6,135 nt of DNA from CAIVSN01 sp040383945 (GTDB lineage: Bacteria > Patescibacteriota > Gracilibacteria > BD1-5 > UBA2023). The DNA is taken from the NCBI GenBank assembly GCA_040383945.1, contig JBEICN010000051.1, positions 1 through 6,135 on the forward strand. Reading direction: 5' to 3'. The translations under genes and the position numbers were made by a program. Position 1 is the first letter of the stretch. Each line of letters opens with the position of its first letter. Shown here in pieces: positions 1 through 5,590 of the stretch. A model generated the notes under the pieces. It worked only from the letters and a program-made list of their open reading frames with translations, did not search any database and was not told the origin of the DNA.

Positions 1-365
1 ACCTTCGCCTTCGCTTTCTCCATTTTTTCTTCTTCTATCTTTTTTATTTTAAGAATTTTAACATTCCATTGACTTAAGTCTGCATCTATTAAATCTTCAG
101 TTGTGCCCAAGTCTGCTAGATCAATATTTGAAATAATTTCACTCAAAAACTTGTCACTTTGATTTTTGCGTTCCAGAGCATCGACATATGTAGAGACAAT
201 TTGACTTAGCAAATCCATTACCCGCTTCTGTAATCCCAGGGGAAGTGCTTGAAATTTGGGATTCTTGGTAATGGTATCTGGAGAAAGCTCCCCCGACTGC
301 TTCTGGAGCGGAAGTATCTGTTCGCTTGAAGCCGGTAAACTTGGCTGGTTCTGTAAGGTTTTCAT
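1..365 (-). CDS. Hypothetical protein, 3' end beyond the window
   Basis: An open frame runs from an ATG at 365 leftward off the window edge, giving about 121 codons with no stop and no in-frame TGA. I do not recognise the protein. The N-terminal 40 residues are polar and rich in Pro, Gln and Ser (begins MKTLQNQPSLPASSEQ), so likely disordered. Residues about 45-100 look helical and amphipathic (for example LQKRVMDLLSQIVSTYVDAL). The last visible residues are a Lys/Glu-rich stretch ending EKAKAK, which looks like the start of a coiled coil. No signal peptide or membrane segment is visible in the part present. The start is only 11 bp past the hairpin terminator of the upstream coiled-coil gene, on the same strand. 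The two may be transcribed separately, or linked by read-through. No Shine-Dalgarno sequence sits at normal spacing. The gene's reality rests on the long open frame, the ATG and sensible composition. Confidence 0.7.
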   Translation of the reverse strand, partial: MKTLQNQPSLPASSEQILPLQKQSGELSPDTITKNPKFQALPLGLQKRVMDLLSQIVSTYVDALERKNQSDKFLSEIISNIDLADLGTTEDLIDADLSQWNVKILKIKKIEEEKMEKAKAK

Positions 366-376
366 GACACTAGACT

Positions 377-422
377 ACCACAAAAAAACCTCCGATGCAA
401 AAAACGGAGGTTTTTTTGTGGT
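377..422 (-). terminator. Perfect 18-bp hairpin terminator, symmetric
   Basis: The arms 377-394 and 405-422 are exact reverse complements around a 10-nt loop. The stem core CCTCCG/CGGAGG is flanked by A7 and T7 runs, so RNA from either strand would form a GC-rich stem followed by a U-tract. It begins 3 bp past the TAG stop of the coiled-coil gene (426-428), so it most likely terminates that transcript. Because it is symmetric it could act in both directions. It also lies just upstream of the ATG of the next gene at 365, so partial read-through could control that gene. Confidence 0.85.
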
Positions 423-425
423 TTG

Positions 426-1382
426 CTATATTTGAGCAACTTTTACACTTGAAATCATAGAAAATCTTGTGGAGAGTAGCCTCAATTTGTTTTCTAACCG
501 CATGAGTGTAGAATTGAATCTTGGATCGATAATTTCTGATCTTGCGGTCACTAGTCTTGGAATAGCTGAATCGAGAAACTTTTTGAACTCATCAAGGCTG
601 GCATCTTGATTTTGGACTGGTGTGTTTGATTGTGCTATTACTTCCAGCACTTTAAGCTGTTTGGTTAGCTCGGTATCAATTTCTGTTACGAGTGCTCAGG
701 CACGAGAGATGCTTACTCCTTCAGCTGCAACTTCTTTTTCTCTTACTTCAGCTGCAAGCCGTATCTTTTGAGACTCTTCTGCTCTTGCCTCAGCTGCAAG
801 TCTTCGCTCCTCTGCTTGACGAAGCTCCTCCTCAGCTGCAAGCCGTATCTTTTGAGACTCTTCTGCTCTTGCCTCAGCTGCAAGTCTTCGCTCCTCTGCT
901 TGACGAAGCTCCTCCTCAGCTGCAAGCCGTATCTCTCGAGCCTCTTTTTGTTCCGCTTCAGCTGCAATTCTTCGCTCCTCTGCTTTTTGGTTCTCCGCTT
1001 TTGCTACTTCGATTCTTGTATCCAATTCTTTTGATTCCACGCAAGCTGCTACTAACTCCTGATATTTTCCTTCGAGTTTTGCTACTTTAGCAAGTTCTGC
1101 TTCTGCTTTTTCAGTTTGTCAGACGCTTCTCATTTCGGTCGCAACTCCTCGGAGAGACTCGACGCGTCTCAAAAGACTTGCGCTCCTCTCTCGTGTCTCA
1201 TTGATGCAGGCTTGGCGAGCTGCTTCTAGTTGTGCTGTGGTCTCGGCGGTTGCCGGTTGTCCAGAGAGCGCGAGTGTCACGGCCAAAACCGCTCCAGCTA
1301 CAGTGCGCTCAAGTGATGAGTTTTGGGTGGTGGTAATAGGACTGTTTACTTCTTCCAAGTTGGAAGGTGCATGTGTTGTCAT
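426..1382 (-). CDS. Exported/anchored Ala-Glu-Arg coiled-coil repeat protein
   Basis: Read with TGA as Gly this is one 318-residue protein; the standard code splits it into three pieces at TGA codons 1119-1121 (residue 88) and 696-698 (residue 229). ATG 1382 is chosen because the alternative upstream TTG at 1433 lies inside the -35 box of the promoter. Residues 1-26 are polar. Residues 28-41 are hydrophobic (VAGAVLAVTLALSG) and are followed by an ATA-E site near 46/47, which fits a signal peptide or an N-terminal membrane anchor. Residues 50-225 are a predicted long coiled coil rich in Ala, Glu, Arg and Gln, with Cys 59 and Cys 114. Residues about 129-212 are three 28-residue repeats with the core AEERRLAAEA and IRLAAE; the last two are identical. 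The C-terminal 90 residues are helical and charged. It stops with TAG and runs into a strong terminator, so it is probably monocistronic. The family is not recognised; a structural, envelope-associated role is only a guess. Confidence 0.8.
748..999 (-). repeat. 84-bp in-frame tandem repeat, two perfect copies plus one diverged
   Basis: Copies 748-831 and 832-915 are identical over all 84 bp. A third copy, 916-999, matches at the start (first 19 bases) and in blocks afterwards. The period of 84 is 28 codons, so copy number can change without a frameshift. Each 28-residue unit is itself two related 14-residue halves, that is four heptads, which suits a coiled coil. Perfect identity at synonymous positions suggests recent duplication or gene conversion. 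Confidence 0.95.
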
Positions 1383-1404
1383 ATTTTTAGATAATTTCAA
1401 GGGG

Positions 1405-1433
1405 ATTTTACTCAAAAGTACTATTTTCGTCAA
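1405..1433 (-). promoter_or_regulatory. Sigma70-type promoter of the coiled-coil gene
   Basis: On the minus strand TTGACG (1428-1433) is followed by a 17-nt spacer and TAAAAT (1405-1410). Both hexamers match the bacterial consensus at five of six positions, with ideal spacing. Transcription would start near 1398, giving a leader of about 16 nt before ATG 1382. That leader has no Shine-Dalgarno sequence. The site fixes the start codon, because the upstream in-frame TTG is part of the -35 box. Confidence 0.7.
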
Positions 1434-1495
1434 ACTGTTTTTTTGAAAAATTTATGAAATGGCTTCGGAGAGGCATTTTATAGTGATTTTTTGTG

Positions 1496-1999
1496 CTATT
1501 CTCCGATAACTTTCATCGAGAGAATGATGACATCTGTCTTTGGTACATCGTCGTGGTATCCATGGCTTCCGGTATCAGCTTTTTCTATGGCATCAATTAC
1601 TTCCATACCTTCAACCACTCTACCAAAGACTGCATACCCCCAACTATTTCCCTTCGGGGCAGTAAAATTGAGAAAATCGTTGTCTACGGTATTTATAAAA
1701 AATTGTGAACTTGCCGAATGTGGATCGTTGGTGCGGGCCATCGCCAAAGTTCATCGTAGATTTTTGAGCTCTGAGGAGCCTTCATGGCGGATGTTTGCTT
1801 TGGTAGTTTTCTGAATCATTCCTGACTCAAATCCTCCACCTTGCACCATAAAACTCGGAATAACTCGATGAAAAATTACTCCATCGTAGAATCATTCTCG
1901 AACATATGAGAGAAAATTTTCGCAAGTTAGAGGTGCTTTCTTTTCTTCGAGTTCGATGGTAAAATTGCCGATATTGGTCGTCACAAGAATATTGGTCAT
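1496..1999 (-). CDS. ppiB: Cyclophilin-type peptidyl-prolyl cis-trans isomerase
   Basis: This is a 167-residue cytoplasmic cyclophilin, close to the usual size of E. coli PpiB. It catalyses cis-trans isomerisation of Xaa-Pro bonds during folding. The catalytic signature is complete: IFHRV with Arg45, MVQGGGFE with Gln53, GTLAMART, and SSQFFIN with the conserved Phe pair. The downstream NDFLNF, VFGRVVEGMEVID and DVPKTDVII blocks are typical. Two in-frame TGA codons, 1892-1894 (residue 36, YVRE-G-FYDG) and 1751-1753 (residue 83, KNLR-G-TLAM), sit where E. coli PpiB has Gly (CREGFY and TRGTLAM). Under the standard code the gene would look like two fragments. No signal peptide follows ATG 1999. 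The stop is TAG. It is transcribed away from dut across a 130-bp spacer. Confidence 0.96.
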
Positions 2000-2028
2000 G
2001 GTGGGTTGATGAGATGTGTTGGATTTGG

Positions 2029-2056
2029 ATTGTAAAGGCTTTGTGATATTTGCAAA
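2029..2056 (-). promoter_or_regulatory. Candidate ppiB promoter
   Basis: On the minus strand TTTGCA (2051-2056), a 16-nt spacer and TACAAT (2029-2034) form a plausible -35/-10 pair; the -10 matches consensus at five of six positions and the -35 at four. Predicted transcription starts near 2022, leaving a leader of about 23 nt before ATG 1999. This is motif inspection only. Confidence 0.4.
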
Positions 2057-2077
2057 AATTTTTTTTGGACTTACGGT

Positions 2078-2104
2078 TTGGCAATCCGGCAAAATCTATA
2101 TACT
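2078..2104 (+). promoter_or_regulatory. Candidate promoter of the dut-thyA-tmk operon
   Basis: TTGGCA (2078-2083) and TATACT (2099-2104) each match consensus at five of six positions, but the spacer is only 15 nt, shorter than optimal. The leader to ATG 2130 would be about 19 nt, similar to the other leaders in this window. A second A/T-rich hexamer, TATTAT (2112-2117), has no matching -35. Confidence 0.35.
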
Positions 2105-2129
2105 TTTGGGGTATTATTTATTTATTGGC

Positions 2130-2558
2130 ATGCAAGTCTCTCTCAAAACTATTCATTCAGGCGCACCGGAGTACAAAACTCCTGGCGCTTGCGCATTTGA
2201 TTTTCAGGCTTCTGAGGAAGTCGTTTTTGCACCTGGAGAATGGAAACTCATAGACACCGGAACCGTCATACAGACTCCAGAAGGATATGTTCTTTTGACG
2301 GCACCGAGGTCTGGCACATTCAAGAATTATGGACTCATGCAGGTGAATTCTGTCGGAATCATCGATCAAGATTATTGCGGAAACTCTGATACTATCAAAT
2401 TTCCATATATAAATATGCGAAAAGAATCTGTGACGGTTGCCCGGGGAGAGCGTATGGGTCAGGGGATGTTTGTGAAGATTGAGAAGCCTGTATTTGAAGT
2501 AGTGGAAGATATGGGAAATTTGGATCGTGGCGGATTTGGAACAACGGGGGTAAAATAA
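2130..2558 (+). CDS. dut: dUTP diphosphatase (dUTPase), trimeric type
   Basis: Hydrolyses dUTP to dUMP and diphosphate, which keeps uracil out of DNA and supplies the ThyA substrate. The 142-residue length is normal. All five dUTPase motifs are present in order: I at 20-26 (ACAFDFQ), II at 59-63 (PRSGT, where PRSSL or PRSGL is usual), III at 76-84 (GIIDQDYCG with catalytic Asp79), IV at 105-112 (RGERMGQG) and V at 133-140 (RGGFGTTG), the C-terminal arm that closes over the nucleotide. Motif IV is divergent from the usual GDRIAQ. ATG 2130 is chosen because the reading frame upstream (to a GTG at 2016) runs through the promoter region and adds residues foreign to the family. There is no in-frame TGA and the stop is TAA. 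It is followed after 55 bp by thyA, so the product feeds the next enzyme. Confidence 0.93.
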   Translation: MQVSLKTIHSGAPEYKTPGACAFDFQASEEVVFAPGEWKLIDTGTVIQTPEGYVLLTAPRSGTFKNYGLMQVNSVGIIDQDYCGNSDTIKFPYINMRKESVTVARGERMGQGMFVKIEKPVFEVVEDMGNLDRGGFGTTGVK

Positions 2559-2613
2559 CTTTTGGTTTTTTGAAAATCCCCTTGGAAGTAATTTAGTACA
2601 TTTTTTACATTGT

Positions 2614-3552
2614 ATGACTGCTGAAAAACAATACCTTGATTTACTACAGAAAATCCTTGATACGGGAGTGGATCGCATGGACCGTACGGGGGTGGGAACG
2701 CGTTCGATTTTTGGTCACCAGATTCGCTTTGATCTTTCTCAGGGCTTTCCGCTTCTTACTACCAAAAAAGTTTTTATCAAGGCGATTATACATGAGCTGA
2801 TTTGGTTTATCTCTGGAAATACCAATATCCAGTACTTGGTGCAAAATGATGTGAAAATTTGGAATGAGTGGGCCTTTGCAAAGTATCTCAAAAAAACCGG
2901 GAAAGATGCTGAGCTGGTGCGCTATTCGCCAGATTGGGATGCTGCGCTCATAGCGTTTATTGAGCAGATTAAGTCAGATGACGCCTTCGCACAACAGTGG
3001 GGCGACCTTGGTCCAGTGTATGGTAAACAGTGGAGAGCTTGGGAGACTCGAAAGGGTAATGTTATCGATCAAATACAAAATGCCCTTAATACGATTGCAA
3101 ATGATCCATATTCTCGACGAAATATTGTTTCTGGTTGGAATGTCGGAGAAATTGAAGAGCTCATCAAAGACAAGGATACCGCTCCGCCACCATGTCATAC
3201 ACTTTTTCAATTCTATGTAGCAAATGGTAAACTTTCCTGTCAGCTGTATCAGCGTTCCGCAGATGTATTTCTTTGAGTGCCATTCAACATTGCTTCCTAT
3301 GCACTGCTTACCATGATGATGGCCCAAGCAACTGGACTAGAGGCAGGAGAATTTGTGCATACATTTGGTGATGTTCACATTTATCACAATCATTTCGAGC
3401 AAGTTCGAGAACAACTTACTCGTGAACCTCGGCCTTTTCCAACTCTACACATCAACCCTGAGGTAAAAGATTTGTTTGCATTCCAGTATGCAGACAGTAC
3501 TCTTGAGGGATATAACCCACACGGAGCGATAAAGGCTCCTATTGCAGTCTAA
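2614..3552 (+). CDS. thyA: Thymidylate synthase (ThyA, folate-dependent)
   Basis: Converts dUMP and 5,10-methylene-tetrahydrofolate to dTMP and dihydrofolate. It is 312 residues when TGA 3274-3276 is read as Gly221, in YQRSADVFL-G-VPFNIASYA, an invariant glycine in the family. The nucleophile Cys194 lies in APPPCHTLFQFYV. Also visible are the N-terminal RTGVGTRSIFG phosphate-binding loop, ELIWFISGNTN, GPVYGKQWRAW, DPYSRRN (the Arg pair from the partner subunit), FGDVHIYHNH and the C-terminal KAPIAV. Compared with the 264-residue E. coli enzyme it has an insertion of about 40 residues at 88-129, as in long ThyA forms such as that of Lactobacillus casei. No Shine-Dalgarno sequence precedes ATG 2614. 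The stop is TAA, 36 bp before tmk. No dihydrofolate reductase gene is in the window, so folate recycling must be encoded elsewhere or depend on a host. Confidence 0.97.
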
Positions 3553-3588
3553 CAAATTTTATCATTAGATTCAGGTTTTCTCTATTTT

Positions 3589-4203
3589 ATGTACATTGTT
3601 TTTGAATGAATCGTTGGTTCTGGAAAAACCACCCAGTCCAAAAAATTAGTGGAATATTTGCGAAAAAAATATCCAGATCGCGAAATTATACACGTCAGGG
3701 AGCCTGGCGGAACTCCTATTGCCGAAGATATTCGTATTCTTGCTCAGGCAAAAGAATGGGACGAGCCGATGTCTCCGATATGTAATGCCTATTTATATGC
3801 GGCTGCGAGAGCGCAGTTGCTTGATGCAGTGGTGCGGCCAGCATTGGCGGCGGGCAAAATCGTCGTTTCGGATAGATCGTTTGCAACATCACTCGCTTAT
3901 CAAGGGGAGGCGCAAGGTCTCGGCATTGACAGAGTGCTTGCTATCAACATTGAAGCAGTCAAAGCAGTGATTCCTGATAAAATTGTGTACATGAATATTC
4001 CCGTCGAGATCTCACTCGCTCGGACTTTTGACTCCGCCTGAGACAAGTGGGAAAAAATGGGAAAAGAATTTTTTGAAAAAATCGTATTCGGTTATCAAAA
4101 GTTGGGAGATCTTCAGATGTTTGATGGTAGGTGGGGAACGATTGATGCTATCGGTACCATGGATGAAGTTTTCCCACGGATATTGAATTTTTTGGGAGAA
4201 TAG
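3589..4203 (+). CDS. tmk: dTMP kinase (thymidylate kinase)
   Basis: Phosphorylates dTMP to dTDP with ATP, completing the route begun by dut and thyA. The 204-residue length is normal. ATG 3589 gives MYIVFE-G-IVGSGKTTQ: the P-loop is residues 7-14, and its first glycine is encoded by TGA 3607-3609. Other family motifs are REPGGT (37-42), the DR pair at 95-96 in VVSDRSFATSLAYQG, which contacts the nucleotide, and a C-terminal FFEKIVFGYQKL helix. A second TGA, 4039-4041 (residue 151, FDSA-G-DKWE), lies in the LID region. Under the standard code only residues 21-150 would be called as an ORF, starting from an internal GTG and missing the P-loop. The stop is TAG. It is probably the last gene of the dut-thyA-tmk operon. 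Confidence 0.95.
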
Positions 4204-4215
4204 GAGTTTTTGCTG

Positions 4216-4314
4216 ATGAGCTACTTTTGAGTAAAAAACGCTCGTGGCACCACTTTGGCGCATATTTTAGTATCAACTGTTACAGCATTCCCTTGGAAGA
4301 TAGTAATTTCGTAA
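4216..4314 (+). CDS. Possible 32-residue small protein
   Basis: ATG 4216 opens a 32-residue frame ending in TAA, with one TGA read as Gly at residue 5 (MSYFGVKNARGTTLAHILVS at the N-terminus). Residues 13-31 are moderately hydrophobic and could form a short membrane helix. The main support is AGGAG at 4202-4206, overlapping the tmk stop and 9 nt before the ATG, the best Shine-Dalgarno match in the window. It would be translated as a fourth cistron after tmk. The match may be accidental, because it is partly made by the tmk stop codon and because the confident genes do not use such a site. No family is recognised. Confidence 0.22.
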
Positions 4315-4332
4315 CTTTTTCTTTTTTTCTTA
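4279..4332 (+). terminator. Weak candidate terminator after tmk
   Basis: GTTAC (4279-4283) can pair with GTAAC (4311-4315), enclosing a smaller TTCC/GGAA hairpin (4288-4298). A T-rich run interrupted by C follows (4316-4332). The stem is short with large internal loops, so this is far weaker than the terminator at 377-422. Its place downstream of tmk is appropriate for ending the operon. Confidence 0.3.
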
Positions 4333-4481
4333 ACCTGTGCCGAGTAGCGTTGGTGTACATAACTTTTTTTTATGTTTACACACTACCACCACAAAAAGAA
4401 AATATCCAATGAGGACAGTATCGTAGAGCAGCGCACAATACTCAACCAGCGCAAGCCAATATTTTGAATATATAATTCCTA

Positions 4482-5498
4482 TTACAGGATTCGTTGACTT
4501 TTGGTTCCGATTTCTGAAGCGCCGGCAGTCGAGGAGTAGGTTTTGAAATTTGAAATTCCCGTTTGAATCTGGGCGTACATACTTATATAAGGTACATCGT
4601 TTCGATATTCTTGTGAGTGAATGGGGCGCACCGAAATTTCCAAACCATGCGTAGTTCGGAAATACTCTTGAACATATTTTCGTATATCTGATTGGGATGG
4701 TGGTAATATAAATGGGGAATACTCTGTGGTGGAACTTGAAAAATACTCCGAATGATTTTTGTGCAGTATGACTTCTATTTGTGCATCTTTTCGTGGGAAG
4801 TATGTGATGGGCTTTTTGGCTACGATCTCCATTTCGCCTTTGGTGTTTTTGAAGAGACAATTTTGAAATGGGCTTTTGTCATGCTCTACCGTAAGCTTCG
4901 AATTTTTGGAAACTATTGCGGCAAAATCCATGAGCGCGCCGTTGATGATGCGTGAGCTTAAACCTGACTGTACAAATTGGCTCGTGATTTCTGCTTTATG
5001 TAAGGGGCTGAGTTTGACAAAACGAGAACCGAAATAGTACCGAGAAAATATTTTTTCGAGATTCGTGTCGAATGATAGGGTGGGTATGTCGTACACAAAA
5101 GCGCGTATTGCCTGCGCCGTATAGGGGCCAATGCCAGGAAGTTTTTGTAGTGCTTCCGTGTCTTGAGGAAATAGTCCGTGGTATTTTTCTGTAACTATTT
5201 TTGCACACGCAAGCAAATTGTGGGCACGATGGTAGTACCCAAGTCATTGGTAGTAGGGGAAGAATGTTTCATAATCTGCCATTGCAAGGGAGGATATGTT
5301 TGGAAATCTTTCTAGAACCCGTTCATAAAATCCGATTACCCGTTCGGCTTGGGTTTGTTGGAGAAAAATTTCGGATAGCCATATGCGATACCCTCGCGTC
5401 ACATCATCCAAATGGTCGATGTTCCTCCAAGGGAGATGGGATCGACCGTGTTTTGCATGCCAGACTATGAGTTCTGTAAATTCAAAAGGAGAAAGCAA
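4482..5498 (-). CDS. mutY: A/G-specific adenine glycosylase, apparently without the Fe-S cluster
   Basis: Removes adenine mispaired with 8-oxoguanine in base excision repair. It is 338 residues. One TGA (5244-5246) encodes Gly85 in PYYQ-G-LGYYHRAHNL, matching GLGYY of MutY. Visible elements are LPWR near the N-terminus (22-25), catalytic Glu43 in WLSEIFLQQTQ, the helix-hairpin-helix LPGIGPYTAQAI (120-131) with Tyr126, and catalytic Asp144 in LSFDTNLEKIF. These three residue numbers equal those I recall for Geobacillus MutY, which supports the TTG start at 5498; no ATG is available upstream before an in-frame TAA. The region after NGALMDFAAI should hold four Cys ligands of a [4Fe-4S] cluster but has Val196, Thr203 and His206 instead, with only Cys214 nearby. 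The C-terminal domain (about 230-315) is a divergent version of the MutT-like 8-oxoG recognition domain. A lone TAAAAT -10-like hexamer sits at 5516-5521 on the minus strand. The stop is TAA. Confidence 0.9.
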
Positions 5499-5590
5499 GG
5501 TATAAATTTGTTACTATTTTAAGACTACCCGTTTGCAAAAAAAAGTAAACCGTGCAATATGTTTTTGTATTTCTTCTTTCATGCTATCTT

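Larger units (their letters stand above)
4204..4481. other. 278-bp spacer between convergent tmk and mutY; no confident gene
   Basis: I find no tRNA, rRNA or recognisable ncRNA here. With TAA and TAG as the only stops, several short frames stay open by chance, so open frame alone is weak evidence. Candidates on the plus strand are 4216-4314 (listed separately), 4227-4472 (non-ATG start, ends in a Gln/Pro-rich tail) and 4372-4539 (ATG start, 55 residues with two TGA-Gly, overlapping the 3' end of mutY by 58 bp). On the minus strand a hydrophobic frame ends at 4330 but has no start of its own. T-rich tracts at 4316-4329 and 4364-4371 and a 10-bp bulged stem at 4353-4381 are also visible. Confidence 0.6.

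Noticed and set aside
748..999. CRISPR array or non-coding satellite
   Set aside because: Repeats are directly adjacent with no spacers, the unit is a multiple of three, and it encodes a regular heptad pattern.
692..1090. Leu/Gln-rich plus-strand ORFs opposite the coiled-coil gene
   Set aside because: They are antisense reflections of the 84-bp repeat; the minus strand has promoter, start, signal segment and terminator in order.
1383..1433. Upstream TTG start at 1433 for the coiled-coil gene
   Set aside because: The TTG is the first three bases of the -35 box TTGACG, and the extra residues would cross the -10 box.
1450..1480. Terminator after ppiB in the GGCTTCGGAGAGGC stretch
   Set aside because: The two GGC-containing halves are not reverse complements, so no stem forms.
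2016..2129. N-terminal extension of dUTPase to a GTG at 2016
   Set aside because: The added residues do not fit the family, and the stretch carries the divergent promoters.
3274..3276. TGA as tryptophan (mycoplasma-type code) or selenocysteine
   Set aside because: The affected columns are glycine in these families, TGG is used for Trp in the same genes, and no SECIS-like hairpin follows the TGAs.
4353..4381. Bulged 10-bp stem as an intrinsic terminator
   Set aside because: The stem is A/T-rich and has no T-tract after it on either strand; the T-run is in the loop.
4227..4472. Plus-strand 81-codon frame with TTG start, one TGA
   Set aside because: It has no good start or ribosome site and an odd N-terminal composition, and a frame of this length is not rare with only two stop codons in A/T-rich DNA.
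4330..4481. Hydrophobic minus-strand reading frame after mutY (ends at 4330)
   Set aside because: There is no ATG, GTG or TTG between the mutY stop and the hydrophobic core; the upstream part is only a shadow of mutY.
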